In this document: one piece after another, positions 12,101 to 29,100 of the stretch | Layout of the letters: every line of letters starts with the position of its first letter | Numbering within the stretch: position 1 is the first letter of the stretch | DNA from: Symbiodinium natans | Lineage: Eukaryota; Sar; Dinophyceae; Suessiales; Symbiodiniaceae | DNA length: 64,000 bases | Direction: 5' to 3' | Assembly: GCA_905221605.1 (NCBI GenBank) | Contig: CAJNDS010000013.1 | Location: 62,001-126,000 of the forward strand | Made by a program: the position numbers and the translations under genes | Notes under the pieces: model-generated | Databases searched by the model: none | What the model saw: the letters and a program-made list of their open reading frames with translations, nothing else | What the model was told of the DNA's origin: nothing

Positions 12101-13984
12101 TTGTTTTGTTAGGGTTTAGGGTTTAGGGTTTAGGGTTTAGGGTTTAGGGTTTAGGGTTTAGGGTTTAGGGTTTAGGGTTTAGGGTTTAGGGTTTAGGGTT
12201 GAGGGTTTAGGGTTTAGGGCTTAGGAAAGTAAGATGTAACATCTAGGGCTGCACCTCAAGCTCATCTATACCTCAACCAAACTAAACCCTAAACCCTAAA
12301 CCCTAAACCCTAAAAACCCAGGTTTGTTTGGCGTTGATCAAGGTTTGGGGTTCAGGGTTTGGTGACCTTCTGCTTCATGGAAAGCCGGATGCTGTCTTGA
12401 GAAATCACGTAAACCGCAAACCCTAGACCCCTGAGACTTAAGACCCTAGAGCCCCAAAACCCGGAAGACCCTGAACCCGCTACATGCCTAAGCCCTTAAA
12501 CCTTACGCCCTGAACTCCCAAACCCACAAAACCCTGAATCCCCAAACCCCTAAAAACCCTGAACCCCAAAACCCTAAACCACTAAAACCCCAAACCCCTA
12601 AAACCCGTAAAACCCCAAACCACTAAAACCCTGACCCCCAAACACCTAAAACCCCAAACCCTTAAAACCCTGAACTTACCCCCAAACCCCCAAAACCCTA
12701 AAACCCTAAGCCCCAGAATTCTTTGCCTCCAGGGCCCTCGAAGTTGATGGCACAGAGGAATGTCGGCGAGCTCACCTCAGGATCCAGGCGACGGAGGGTT
12801 GAGGGTTTAGGATTTAGGGTTTGGGGTTTAGGGTGTCGGGACGGGGTTTGCGGTAGGAAATTCCAGCGAAAACCAACCAAATCATAGAGCGGATGACAAT
12901 ATGATGTAATGGAATGCGTGAGCTTTTGCAATGAACAAGTATACTATAAGAATCATGTTCATGACCAAACCACAGCAAGCATAGCAAGCACCATCACGAT
13001 GTCGTAATCAGAGCAATATCACGCACTGCTGCGATGGTGTTCGTGCCAAGAGTATCGATGATCGCAAGCAACGGCAACAGTAGAAAACTGTAGAAGCCTT
13101 AAATACCTACACCCGAAACCCAATCGGAATCACGAGGCAACAATCTTATTTGTTCACTGCAATTGTGCACGCTCACAATGGGAGCTCTGGTCTGGCAGGG
13201 CTCGTCATGGCCGCTGTCGCCAAATATAGGGTTTCGGGTTCAGCACTGGGGACCCCAAGCCCTAAACCCTGAAGGCTTGTGGGCGATTTTGCCCCTCAAA
13301 AGCAAGCGATAAATCGGTCAAGCTGCGCTGCCGGTGAAGACGATCACCTGCACACACCAAAGCACGAACGACAAATGCTCTGTAGGGTCTAGGGCTACAT
13401 GGCCCCATAGATTATGTTATGAGGGCTGCTTTTGCTTGGAGCTTCGGAAACCTTGCAACCCCTAAACCCTAAACCCTAAACCCTAAACCCTAAACCCTAA
13501 ACCCTTAACCCTTAACCCTAAACCCTAAACCCTACTCAACCCTCAAACCTATAACCCACGCCGGAGCCTGATCCCCGCTGGACGACAGCGCGAAGGAACC
13601 CTCTGCCGACGAGAAGTTCGCAAGGACGAGCACCGCACCTTCAGGTTCGGGATGTAGGGTTTGGGCTTAGGGTTTGGCATTCAGGGTGCGGGCCAGGTGT
13701 TTGGGAACCCTAAACCCTAAACCCTAAACCCTAAACCCTAAACCCTAAACCCTAAACCCTAAACCCTAAACCCTAAACCCAAACCCGGCGCGCGGCATCA
13801 GAGTTGTAGGGCACACAGGGTTACAGGCTTGGGGGCCATTCGTTTGGGGTTGTGAGGCTGCAAGGGCTTCGGCAGGGTTTCGGGATTTCGGAGTTTATGG
13901 TTTAGGGGATTTTGACTTCAGAGAGCTCTGCCGGAAATGTGGTGGGGATTCGGTTTCATCCAGGAGTCATGCCCTGCGACAAAC
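9055..13984 (-). CDS. Unknown minus-strand gene(s): scattered exon-like islands
   Basis: Islands with protein-like minus frames: 13905-13984 HDSWMKPNPHHISGRAL, 13561-13648 GAVLVLANFSSAEGSFALSS, 13110-13225 GDSGHDEPCQTRAPIVSVHN, 12721-12800 LRRLDPEVSSPTFLCAINFE, 12354-12400 ISQDSIRLSMKQKV, 11262-11325 QDGKRMPTARPRAPCPQH, 9893-9955 EPSSEDNAGYAGPTAGTVEE and 9055-9108. They fall in one order on one strand and may be one gene, but I recognise no family and could not join them in phase. Confidence 0.45.
9242..9327. mobile_element. CTTGGTAGCCCAG-family element, right end lost
   Basis: Left half typical; stops at CAGTGG and continues as TTTAAGG. The copy at 29656-29871 breaks at the same CTGG point and continues as TTTAGGG. 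Confidence 0.75.
10043..10154 (-). mobile_element. CTTGGTAGCCCAG-family element with TTTC target duplication, possible introner
   Basis: Starts CTTGGTAGTCCAGTAACC, ends GCTGGGCTACGAAG, flanked by TTTC at 10039-10042 and 10155-10158 (GAAA on the minus strand). If spliced, GAAA would give a GA donor and the end CCAAG the acceptor. Flanking minus frames join as VLCPTRKAKLEGIYLERPS-stop, though codon use there is AT-rich and less convincing. Confidence 0.75.
11832..11945. mobile_element. CATGGGGGTTTCC-family inverted-repeat element
   Basis: Arms TCATGGGGGTTTCC and AAACCCCCATATGA. Relatives: 1309-1405, 16293-16396, 16589-16696, 21908-22016 and 39312-39426, all about 95-115 bp. Confidence 0.8.
12114..12216 (+). 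repeat. Long perfect TTTAGGG array
   Basis: About fifteen consecutive TTTAGGG units with one degenerate unit near the end; among the longest uninterrupted runs here. Confidence 0.95.
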
Positions 13985-13999
13985 AGGGAGAAGGATGGT

Positions 14000-17020
<3,021 letters not shown>

Positions 17021-17025
17021 GCATC

Positions 17026-17102
17026 TTACTCCGCATCGAGGGGGTATAGAACACTGTGTGGACTGCTGTCGGGGCACCATGATCCGATGCCCCGCCGAAA
17101 GC
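17026..17102 (-). CDS. Candidate last exon of DNase I-like gene
   Basis: 77 nt ending TAA in the frame that fits the previous exon (FRRGIGSWCPDSSPHSVLYP-LDAE). A second open frame (AFGGASDHGAPTAVHT) is equally plausible, so the assignment is weak. Confidence 0.4.
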
Positions 17103-20100
17103 CTTGGCTGGTGAGTTCAGGTTCATGGTGTCTGGGCTGCACTTAGGAGCGTAGCTTTAAATTAAATTTTTAGCTACCTGCTTAAGAAACCCAATGAACC
17201 CAAAAAGGCTAAGGATCTAAAGTTACAGTAAAGAACCACAAAGGTGTATATCGTTGAGGGGTGCTTACGGTCTGGGGTTTCGGGGTGCTTGCACCACGGT
17301 AATTTATGAGGGGTTTGGGGGTTGGGGTTTTGGGTTCGGGGTGCTAAGTTTAGGGTTTAGGGTGTCCTGAACCCCCTAAACCCCTCCCTTAAGAAAACTT
17401 GTCATGGTACATGGACCCTACACGCACAAACCCTGAATATTTGATAGTGCAATGCTACCTGAACCCTCCACCCTTTAAACCCTACAAACCCTACGCCTTA
17501 CTATGCCCCCCCCCCCCCCCGGGGTCTTCCTCCGTCCCGCACCGCACAGGCTGAACCGTCCGGGGCCTGAACAACTTATGGAACCTTTGGAGGGTTTAGG
17601 GTTTGGGGTTTGGGGTTTAGGGTTTAGGGTTTAGGGTTTAGGGTTTGGGGTTTAGGGTTTAGGGTTTAGGGTTTAGGGTTTAGGGTTTAGGGTTTGGGGT
17701 TTAGGGTGAAACTTTTCCTGAGTGAGGCCAACAGGGATGGCCCGGTAGACCAGATTTCGGAGAGCAAGCCCTCATCTGCAACACCTAGAGGGGCCTTCAT
17801 GATTAGAATAGGGATTTCGGGGTTTAGGGTTTACCCTAAACCCTAAACCCTAAACCCTAAACCCTAAACCCTAAACCCTAAACCCTAAACCCTAAACCCT
17901 TAGTAGAGTATAGTTGTAAAGGGACCATAAGGGAAGAAGATTAGCAATTATTGCGACCCCAATATTACTTAGAAGCCCTTTTGACTTTAGTAAGTCCGTA
18001 GGGGAAGTAAGCTATAGGGGATTATCTATAGAGGCTTTAGAGGGGGGATACTAAGTAGACGTACAAAGACACAGGAGCTTCCGAGTACTCCCCACCACGT
18101 AGGGTTTCGGCTTAGGGAAGAGGGTTTACAGGGTTTACAGGGTTTATAGGGTTTATAGGGTTTATAGGGTTTATAGGGTTTATAGGGTTTATAGGGTTTA
18201 TAGGGTTTATAGGGTTTAGGCACATACCGCAGGCAAGCCACGTCGTTAGAAGGAGGACGCCGAAGTTGTCGGGGTTGTCTGCAGCAAAACCCACGACGGC
18301 CTGAGCTGCAGGTTTTGTGGCTGAGCCTTTTGTCATGGGCTCTGGGGATGCAGGTGGAGCTGATTCTTTAGGGCTCAGGGTTGAAGGGTCAAGGGTTTAA
18401 AGATACTAACCTGGGAATAAAAAAGGGTGCCCTTTTTGGTTTTAAGAGGATTATAAGGGAACATCCCTAAAAAAGGAAAGAAGGTCCTACTCCCGGTCCT
18501 AGCCATAGCGTTTGGGGTTTTGGGTTCGGGTAGAGCAGTCAGGCAAACTGCTGAAGAAGCAGCCTGCAGCCCATGCAGCCCTTCCGTGTCGACAGACCCC
18601 CTAGCCTAAACACCAAATAACCCGAAATCCCTAAACCGCATAACCGTACACCCTCTGAACCCTCTAAACCCTCACCCTAAACCCTAAACCCTAAACCCTA
18701 AACCCTAAACCCAGAACCCTAAACCCTAAACCCTAAACCCTAAACCCTAAACCCTAAACCCTAAACCCTAAACCCTAAACCCTAACTCGCACCAAGGCAC
18801 GCAATCCCCGGGCCCCAGATCAGGAAGCGGTGGGGTGGTGGAGCAGGTCCTAGGTTGGCTCTTTCAACCTGGGGTTTAGGGTTCAGGGTTTAGGGTTTAG
18901 GGTGTAGGGTTTAGGGTTTAGGGTTTAGGGTGTAGGGTTTAGGGTTTAGGGTTTAGGGTTTAGGGTTTAGGGTTTAGGGTTTAGGGTTTAGGGTTCAGGG
19001 GGTTAGGGTTTTGGGTTTAAGCAGTTCAGGGTTTAGGAATTTAGGGGTGTAGGGGGTTTAGGGGTTTAGGGGAACAGGGGTTTAGGGTTTAGGGTTTAGG
19101 GGGGATAATGGATTTCGTGCTTGTAGCCCAGTGAAGGGTACAGGGTACTACTGGGCTCCCAAGCTCATTCAGGTATGTGGGCCATAAGCCCTCCCTAAAC
19201 AAAGGCTCTTCGAGGCTCAGGGAGCGTAGCAAAGCAGGGATCAGGGTTTAGGGCTTGGGTTTAGGGCTTCGGGCTCAGAGGGTTAGGGGGTTTTGGGGGA
19301 TTTGGGTGTGAGCAGGGTTTAGGGTCTAGGGTATTGGGGCTTACGAAACTTTACGATCTAGGGTTTGAAGGTGTAGGGCTTGGGCCAACAACTCTGACGG
19401 CCTTTGCATCCCAAATTGGAAGGGTCATTTGGTTCCCCCAAGCCCTGCAACATGGAGCCTATAGCAGTCACATGATGCTCATATAGGGTGCTTGAGGGAG
19501 GTAACCAAACAAGCCTTATTTTACCCAAAGCCGCCCCAGGCACGACCACTCTGAGGCCCCTATAAAACCCCTGAAAAGCCCTAAGCCCTGAACCTTCATT
19601 CTCGTTCTAAACGCATCTATTTAAGGACATATTTCGACCCGAGTTCCTGAACTCGAAACCTTCATTATAGTTCTCTAGGCATCTTTCTGGCAGACACTTT
19701 AACCCGAGGCCCTAAATCCTAAACATAAACTGTAGACAATTATTTGCTTAGTTTTATTTTTATTATTTTTTTTTTTTTTTTTTTTTTTTTGGGGGGGGGG
19801 GGTGTAGACCTCGCTCATGCAACCCCTACTTACAGGTCGGGGTATCCGAATCATGACCAGACCCTAACAACCCTTAATCTGAAGTGCCCTGAGTCATTCA
19901 GGAAAACAGGGTTTTGAGTTTAGGGTTATCACCCGGACATTCGCAAAACCTAGAAGCCTTACTGGTCTGTTCCAGGCGCGTGCAGCTTGTGCCGTTCAGG
20001 TGCATGCACACCTCCACGGGATAGTGGTCGCCTTGAGATGGTGACTTCAAGCCTGGTTTCTGGCAAAAAAAACATCCCCGCACCCCAAACAATCCTATCA

Positions 20101-23100
20101 GAGTCTAAACCGCTGAAACCCCAAAATCCTAAAACCCTGAACCCGAATTCCTAAACCCTATAGTCCTCCATGGCCGAGAGCTCTTTGGGTAACCCCCCAA
20201 AAAAGCCCTGAAACCCTACAAGGGCTTAGGGTTTAGGGTCTAGGGTTACAACCCTGAAACCCTAAGCCATATATAACTGCTAAACCCCTAACACCCACAT
20301 GACACGAAACCCGAGGAAAACCCTTAAAACCCTACAACCCTGACCCCGAAATGCAGGAGTCCCAATCCACAGAAAGCAACTATAACACTAACCCTGACAT
20401 CCCAGAACTCTACGGACCAAACCCTAAACCCTGCAATCCCAGAACTCTAAAACCCTAAACCCGAAATTTTGAAATCCCTAAACCCTAAAACCCTGAACCC
20501 CAAACCCCCCCCCCCCCTCAAAACAAAAAAAAAAAAAAAGGCGCCAAGCGACTCAGTTCCTTAGTCACCTCCAGCCACTCCACAGTGCCAGCGTTGCAGA
20601 TGCTGCTCGAGATGTAGCCATCCTCGTTCGGAATAGAAGGGCTTAGCGTTTAGGGTTTAGGGTTTAGGGTTTAGGGTTTAGGGTTTAGGGTTTAGGGTTT
20701 AGGGTTTGGGGCTGAGGGTTTAGGCTTTCAGGAGAAGACGCCTAAACCCTAAACCCAGCTTGGGGGGAGGGGGGGCGGGGGTAGGGGTTGAATGTTCAGG
20801 GCTTCAAGTGATAAGTATATATTGTGCATCGAACTATAGTGCTTACCATCGGTTCTTGCGACGTGCATTGTCGTGAGCTTTGTTATGATATTGAAATTCT
20901 GACCGCTTCTACAACCGCCGCTACCACGATTCCGACCACTAACCACGAACCACCAAGTATTGACTACTGACCACTGTCTACCAACCACTAGCCGAACTCC
21001 GAACTACGTGCTGATGCTAGAATGCTTCGTGTTGTTCCCGTTTCTTTGCTGCAGCTCCAAGTGCGTAAATACTAAAGCAAGTAATGAAGCTGAGTGCTCT
21101 AACGCATACCAGCATGGTGCACCTGATGGCTGACTTGCCGGCAACCCTAAAACCCTAAACAAACATCGAACCCGCTCCCACAGCATCGGGGGTGAGGAGC
21201 CCTAAACCCTATAAACCCTAAACCCTCAACCCTAAGCTCCTAAACTCCGAAAACCCTCAACTCCTATGCCCTCCAAGGTCTTCCAGCAAGACACGGCGCA
21301 GCCCTGGTTGAAGACTCCTGCACAAAATCGTCCGGGGCGCGGGGTTTCGAGCGGCAGGGCTGGGGGCTTTCGGGTTCAGGGTTCAGGGGTTTAGGGTTCA
21401 GGGCTAGGATTTAGGGTTTAGGGTGTAGGGTTTAGGGTTAGAGTTTAGGCTGTAGGGTTTTAGGGTTTAGGGTTGAGGGTTGAGCGGTTTAGAGGTTTGC
21501 CTGCAAACCCAACACCTGGGATGCTAGAAAGTTCCACTCCTTCCACCTAACATGAGCGATGCATCCCCTCAAAAGCCTAAACCCTAAACCCTAAACCCTA
21601 AACCCTAAACCCTAAACCCTGAAAGCACTTAACCCAAAAGCCCTCAACCACAGTCTTTGGGCTAAGGTGGGGTTCCCCGGTTTTAGGGTCCAGCAGCCCC
21701 AGGGTTCGGCAGCCTCAGGGTTCAAGGTTTAGGGTTTAGGGTTTAGGGTTTAGGGTTTAGGGGTTTAGGGTTTAGGGTTGAGGCAGCTTGAAAGTTTGCT
21801 GTCTGGCCCGCTTTTCTGGTCATAGCCCGGGTCTAGGGTGTAGGGTTTAGGGCCTTTAGGGTTTCGGGTGTGTAGGGTTTTGGGTTTTGGGGTTTCGGGT
21901 ATCTCGGGCAAAAAGTTTACGAAAACAAGGGACCTCCAATATAGACCCCCAAGGAGTAGGACCTCCTTACAAAACGGACCCCAACGCTAAACCCTAATTT
22001 CGGAAACCCTCGTTTTCCTAAGCTCACCCTGCTACCCGGACCCGCTACTTGGAGGTTCAGGAGTCTACTTTTAACCTACTTAGGGAACTTAGGGGGCTTA
22101 GAAGTACGCGATAATTGGGGTTATGAGTACCCTAAACCCTAAACCCTAAACCCTAAACCCTAAACCCTAAGGCCCCTAAACCCTAAACCCTTCAAGTAGA
22201 AAGAGTGCAGGATCGCGGAGCGACGAGCAAAGGGGGCTTGTGCTTTAGGGTCCACAGTCAAGGCAGGGGAGAGGTTAGGGTTTAGGGTTTAGGGTTTAGG
22301 GTTGAGGGTTTAGGGTTTTTAGGGATTAGGAGCACGGCAAGACTTTCCAGAGGAGCACTTTGGGCACTGCAACTTGTAATTGAAGTAGACAAGCACGGCC
22401 GGGAAGAGATCGAATGAAAAGGCCGTCTCCCTGATGGCAGCATTGACTGGCTGGTCACTTTCAACCTCGAGGAGGGAGCTGGCTGGTCAATCATGGTATT
22501 CGCATCCACGTCCTCGTCACGCTCGGCAGCAACAGCACGACCTGTTGGGGTCCCAAAACTGTCACAGTCAGGTGGAAAAGGAAAACCCAGCGCGCGAAAA
22601 CCAAACCCCTAGACCGGTGTGTGTGCGCGTGTTCTACTCGGCCCTAAAAGTACAAGGAGTGTAGGTCCGGGCTTTCAGGTGAATTTGGATACGTTGTGCC
22701 GTGGGATTTGAGGCTTTGGGGGGTGTGGGATTTGCGTTTAGGTTTCAGAGGGTTTATTCGGGTGTGGGCATTTAACACCGCTATATACATCAGGGCCCTA
22801 AGACGTAAACCCGAAACCCTACACCCTGTCATAAGCAAATCCTGAGCCCAAAGCCCTAAAGCCTAAAGCCCCCCCCGACCCCCACCCCTAAACCCTGAAC
22901 CCCCACCCACCCCCGCCACCGCCCACATCACATATGTCCTGTGAGGTTTACGTGATTTTCAATCACAAAGACCGCCGGGGGGTCCGCCTGGTTAAGCGTG
23001 GTTTAGGCTTCAGAGTTTAGGGTTTAGGGTTTAGGGTTTCGGGTTTTTGGCACTTTTTCTAAAGTTGGTCCGTGTTTGGATACCGACGGTTCGGGCGGAG

Positions 23101-26100
23101 AAGGGGGGGGAGGGGTGGTTTATTTAGAGCTTGGGTCTTTGGGGGGATGCCCCTCCTATTTACAACCTCTTCTGGGGTTTATAGGGTTTCTGGTGAAGGG
23201 TACCCTCAACCCTAAACCCTAAACCCTAAACCCTAAACCCTAAACCCTAAACCCTAAACCCTAAACCCCCTAGACCACTTTGGATTAGTGACAAGCCTCG
23301 GACCGAACCCCTAGAAGACTTATAGCCCCCGAAACGCTGCATTCGTACATGCCCTGCAAACTAGAAGCCCCCAAGGTGTGGCTTGAGGCGCGGTTTAGGG
23401 TTTAGGGTTTAGGGTTTAGGGTTTACGGTTTCGGGGATTCGGGGCTAGGGATGTGTTTTTGGGACCCTACTTCTGAGGGCGGCGCGAGGGAACAACAGCA
23501 CCAGAGGAGTGCTGAATCGTGACAAAGCCACTCCTACTTTGGGACCCTAAACCCTAAACCCTAAACCCTAAACCCCAAACCCTCAAAACCGGATGATGCC
23601 TGGAGAGTGGAGCTGGCGAGGATTCGGTCGTAGGCGTTGCTGCTCACTGAGACTGTGGTGTCCATCTCGTTCCTGCAAACGGGCTCTAGTGTTTAGTGTT
23701 TAGGGTTTTAGGGAAATTAAGGGTTTAGGGTTTAGGGCTTGGGGTTTTAGGGTTTTAGGGTTTAGGGGGTTTTAGGGTAAGGGTTTAGGGTTTAGGGCTT
23801 AGGGTTTTAGGGTTTTAGGGTTTAGGGTTTCGGGTCTAGGGCTTGCAGGGCCTTTCTCATTCTTTTAGCCAGGAGTTCGGGAATTCGGTACCCGATATCC
23901 AGTCAAGTTCACCCCTCGAAGGACTCTGCAGTCAGGGTACTTGATCACTACCTGGACAAGACTCCAGAGCCCAGACCCAAAACCCAAAACCCCCAACCCT
24001 AAACCACAAACACTAAACCCCCAAACCGCAAAGCCCAAACCCCACCCCCAAACCCCAAGCCCTAAACCCTAAACCCCAAGCCCTAAACCCTAAACCCCAA
24101 GCCCTAAACCCTAAACCCCAAACCCTGGTTCCCTACAAAGGAAACAAGCCCCCCCTCTGGGAAGACCTTCGGCACAAATCAGCCACCAGTCGCGGGTTTT
24201 AGAGATCTCAAGGTGGAAGGTGTTTAGGGTTTAGGGTTTAGGGTTTAAGGTTTAGGGTTTAGGGTTTAGGGTTTAGGGTTTAGGGTTTAGGGTTTAGGGT
24301 TGAGGGTTGAGGGTTTATATAGGGTTTATGAATTTCTGGTTGAGGGCATAGGTCTCCGAACCATGAGGCCACACCATGAACCCCTAAACGCTGAATCCGT
24401 CACCCTACCCCGGACCGGGTTTAGGGTTTAGGGTTTAGGGTTTAGGGTTTAGGGTTTAGGGTTTAGAGAGCCGGCTCCCCGTCAGCAACGTGTAGTTGGG
24501 AATCTGGGCCAGGATGGGTGACCATGATGAGTCCTGTGCCAGCGCTCAGAGAATAGATTAGGTAGGGTTTAGGGCTTAGGGGCTTAGGCAGATTTAGGGC
24601 TTAGGGGTTTTGGGGTGAACGGTATAGTGCATCCAGCAGCCTAGCTTCATATTTTGGGCATTTTCCGGATTCGCTGGTTGCTACCCAGCTGTCTGACTCT
24701 TGATCGAGGTCCCTTTGCTTTAAAGACTGCAGTCCCACAGTATGTGCCTTTGAGAATACGAGCAACTCAACAGCGATACACCGGCAACAAGCGTTTTAGT
24801 GGTTTACTTTGTCCTAGTTCGGGGTTTAGGGCTTTTAGGGGGTTCAGGGCATAGGTTTAGGGTATCCCAAGCCCTGAGTCCTAAACCCTAAAAACCCAAA
24901 CCCCAAAATGCAGAAATGACAAATCTCAAGATTTTGAGAGGTCTATAACCTCAAACCTTAAGCACCGCGGGAAGGGTTCGGGGTTGGGGGCTTGGGGTTT
25001 AGGGTGAGGGTTTCGGGTAAATTTGGGGGGGCTTGGAGGTGCAGGCCTCATCGAAGTAGCTGCCATCAGCATTGAAGTCCCCCGCCACCATGTAGACGTC
25101 CGCTGCAAAGGTAGCCTGGCATTGAGTTCAATACTTCGCGTTTACGGAACCCTAAACCCTTTACAAACCCTAAACCCTGAACCCGAAACCCTGTACATCC
25201 TGTAAGGTTCTAAGCTTCATGGGAGGTCATGAACCTTGAAGTCCAAACGCCTACAAAAAACAACGCGTTCTACAAGTACAGGGTGTGTGAACCTCATTTG
25301 ACCCTGCTTTGGAGTAGACCCTGGAAAAATATATACTTTTTAGGTATAAGTAGCTATACTAGGAACCCAGAACCAACACAAGTAATAAAGCATGGTACTC
25401 CAAAACCTAGTTGAAGGGTACGAGTGATTGAGAAAGCGTCTCAGTCTAGGGGTTTGGGGTCAGGGTTCACGGGTTTAGGATTCAGGGGTTTAGGGGTTTA
25501 GGATTCAGGGGTTTAGGGGTTTAGGGGATTAGGATTCTGCGGTTTGGGGGCTTTACGGAGTTTAGGATTCAGGGGTTCAGGGGCTTGCGAGTTTAGAATT
25601 CAGGGGTTTAGGGGTTTAGGGGTTTAGGGGGTTGCGAGAGACCAACTGGGAAAGGAGTTGTCCGCCGGGTTCGGGGCGTCGGCCACCCCCAATCTGAACC
25701 CCCAAGCCCTAAACCCTAGACCCTGACCCTTAACCCTGATCCCTCAAGCCAAGACCAACCACCTATCTCAGAGGAACCTTGTGTCGCTGTCTGTGGCTGT
25801 GGACTAGGGGTTAAGAGGTTTGGGTTTAGGCGTTCAGGGTTTAAGGCGAAGGGTTTTAGAGATTGAGGGATTTAGGGTTGGGGGGTTCAAGGTTCTAGGC
25901 CTTGGGTTTAATGTAGGGGCGTGTCGCTTACTCCATGCCGCAAGCAAAGAGGCGTGAGGCATGGCTTCATGCGACGATACCTGGAGCAATCCACACACCT
26001 GTAGAACCCTAAACCCTTGACCCCTAAACCCTAAACCCTAACCTTGAACCCTGTAGCCCCTAAACCGGTAAGTCCTGTAAGCCCTGCATGCCCTGTAAAT

Positions 26101-29100
26101 TCTCTGAACCTCGCAAGCCCCGTGAACCCTAGAAACACTGCAAACAACCTGCAAACCCTGCTAGCCCCAACCCAAAGACCCCCCCCCACCCTAAACCCTA
26201 AACCCTAAATCCTAAACCCTAAACCCACATGCCCCAGGTGTCCCGACCACGGCTTTGCCTCCATCCAACGGATCACCTGCGGAAAGGCGGCGATCTCCTG
26301 CGACCCGGGAGGTCACCTAAATCGTAACCTCTATAGGTTTCTTAAGGGTTTAGGCTTTAGGGTTAGGGTTCTTAAGGGGGGACGGGGCTTCATGGGGGTA
26401 GGTCCGGGGTAGGTACCGTAGTCGGGAACCTTGGGTTACATGCCCCCCTTGAGAACCCCCCTCCCTTCAGAACCCTATATAACCTTGGAACGATACGCAC
26501 ATCAAGCCGTTAACCTAAAAACATTCAAAACACCACCCTTCACCCTGAAGCCCCAAACCCGAAGCATTTTGGGGTGTCAGGGTTTTTCTGACTTCGGGTT
26601 CGGGGCTTCGGGCCCCAGACGCTTAAACCCATCAACCGCAAACCTTTGCAAGGTCGTTTAGGGTTTAATGCCTAGAACCGTCGTTCTAGACCCTAGACCC
26701 TCAACCCTGCACCCGAAGCCCTCAACCATTTCTATCTCCTTCTTGCTGGGACAGCAGTGCCCCAAACAAGAATCAACAAACCCTAAACCTTTCACCCTAT
26801 ATCCTATCGTGGTTCCTTTGTGTTTGGTAGCTGTTCAATATACAAAAAACCCTCAGGAAGGTTCGCTTCGTAGTAAGGACTCCCCATTCAAGGGAGCATC
26901 CACGATAGCAGGAACTTACGAGACGGTGATTTCATGTGGTTCGGCCATCCCGAAGCAGCACTTGCAAACCTGACTGGTGCTTCTGCTGCGATCGGTTGTC
27001 TGCAGCCCACCATTGGAGTTCTTGTCGAGCCTAGAACACAGAATCATCCACCCTCTTCAAGGCTGCCACCAGCTGCGTCACCAAGTTGTACATCTCCGGA
27101 CGAATCCCTACTTTGGAGTAGACCCTGGAGAAAAAGTATATACTTTTTAGGAGGAAGTTGCTAGAATAGGAACCCAGAACCAAGAGCTGTACTAAAGTAT
27201 AGTACTCCAAAACACAGGAATAACTGCCCGATGGTAAGCTCAAACCATCTCGACGACTTGTCGGTTCGAGGCCGCTGGCTGGTTCAGCCACTGCTGTACC
27301 CCGGTTTGATCATTGATGTTCATAAACCCTATAAACCCTTTAAAGGACCTCGTGAACAATCCTCCGTGCACGGCTTAGGTTTGTTGAGGCACAGAGCTGT
27401 CTCAAGGCTTTGTGAGCATCGTGGCGGGGGGGAGGAAGGGGAGGGTTTAAGGTTTAGGGGTTTAGGAAGTTTAGGATTTAGGGCTTAGCGTTTAGGGTTG
27501 TGCGTAGGGCTCCGGGCTTTAGGATTGAAGGGTTTGTTGGGCTGAGGCGCGGGGTTTTAAGTTTAGAGAAAAGGGGGCTTGCGCCGTTCCGGGCCCGTCA
27601 GTGAGCGATTGGGGTACTAGGGCAAAATTTGGCACCCTTGTGCCTGGAGTCCTAGTTGGGAATGAAGACTTCAAAGCCTCCCTACACTACACCCTACGCT
27701 CTACTTGCGACCCTACCAACAAAGCCTGCTCCGCAGCAGAGGGTGCAGTGTGGGTGGACGCCAGTGCCACGGAAATGCCTCCTGCACGTGCAGATGGGTT
27801 TATGGGAGGCGGGACTGAACCCTAAACCACATCCCCCGCTGTGCGTGTGGTTGCTTGGCACAAGGCTTCTGCCAGCTTCCACAGAAATGGCCTTTCTGGG
27901 CCAGATGAACCACTACTTTCGGACTTTCGGGAAGCCTGAAACGCACAAACCCTGCAAACCTCCCTTATTTGCAATTTACCTCAGAATCCTATCAGGGCTG
28001 TAGAAGAAGAGCCTGCAAAGAAGTAGGTTTGGGTTCTTAAGGTAGAACCAAAACCCCATTCGCTGCACATGCCTGAAAGCATGCAGGAAGTCCGCAGGGG
28101 CCACTGTCCAGACATCTTGGCTATCTTTAGTTCACTATTTCAGCGTGTCGCCATCTAGTGACACTATCCAAAACACAGGTTTCGAAGGTCTCTCATGTCA
28201 AGACTGTGCCACTCAAACAGGTTGTGGAGATTGCTCATGAGACTCCCTACGTGGCAACCGGATATTATAGAGAAGAACAGAACAGCCAAAGAATCGTGCA
28301 CAAACCGCCTGCACCCGATGATAAAAACCAACACTCCTGAAATGCAGCCCAGAAGCCTGAACTCCAAAAAACGGCTACGATTTGAGACTAGTTTGGAATC
28401 CTGAAGACATCTGTTTCGGAGTGCTGGGACAGCTTCTTAAAAGGGTCACAGCTCACATGTCCGTGTTTTTGCGCATCCACAAATACAACCGCCGAAGACG
28501 CAACAGCAATGTCCGAAAAACCCTGCCCCTAAACCAAAAACCCGAAACCCTGAACCCTTTCCGAAAGCAGTCTGCTTGAGGGTTTGGGCGGAAGCAAAAC
28601 CCTAAACCCTAAACAGTTCACGATTTGGGGTCTAGGGTCTAGGGTACAATTCGGGGGTCTACATTCGAGCCGTCTTCTGCCTGGGTGGGGCTGACAGAAC
28701 TTCTGACCCCCACGAGGAATAAGCGGTATACTTCGGGATGTTCGCCCTTATACTTACAGTCCTTAATCGGAATATAGCACCCCTATTATGAGGTCTAAGG
28801 ACTGTTAGACAAAGCCCTAAACCCTAAACCCTAAACCCTAAACCCTAAACCCTAAACCCTAAACCCTAAACCCTAAACCCTAAACCAAAGGGGCATCCCA
28901 AGGTATGCTACCGGGGATCCTCGTTCATCAGGCTGTCAGATACTCTTTGGGCTCCTGGCCTGGTTTGCAGGAGTTGGCAAAGGCAGGCTCGGGGTTTAGA
29001 TTTGAGGTTTCAGGGTTACCCTAAACCCTAAACCCTAAACCCTAAACCCTAAACCCTAAACCCTAAACCCTCAACGCCAAACCCTAAACCCTGGGGTGCA

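Noticed and set aside
27601-27825. 74-codon plus frame (LVGNEDFKASLHYTLRSTCD)
   Set aside because: The opposite strand encodes the DNase catalytic-histidine exon, which joins in phase on both sides.
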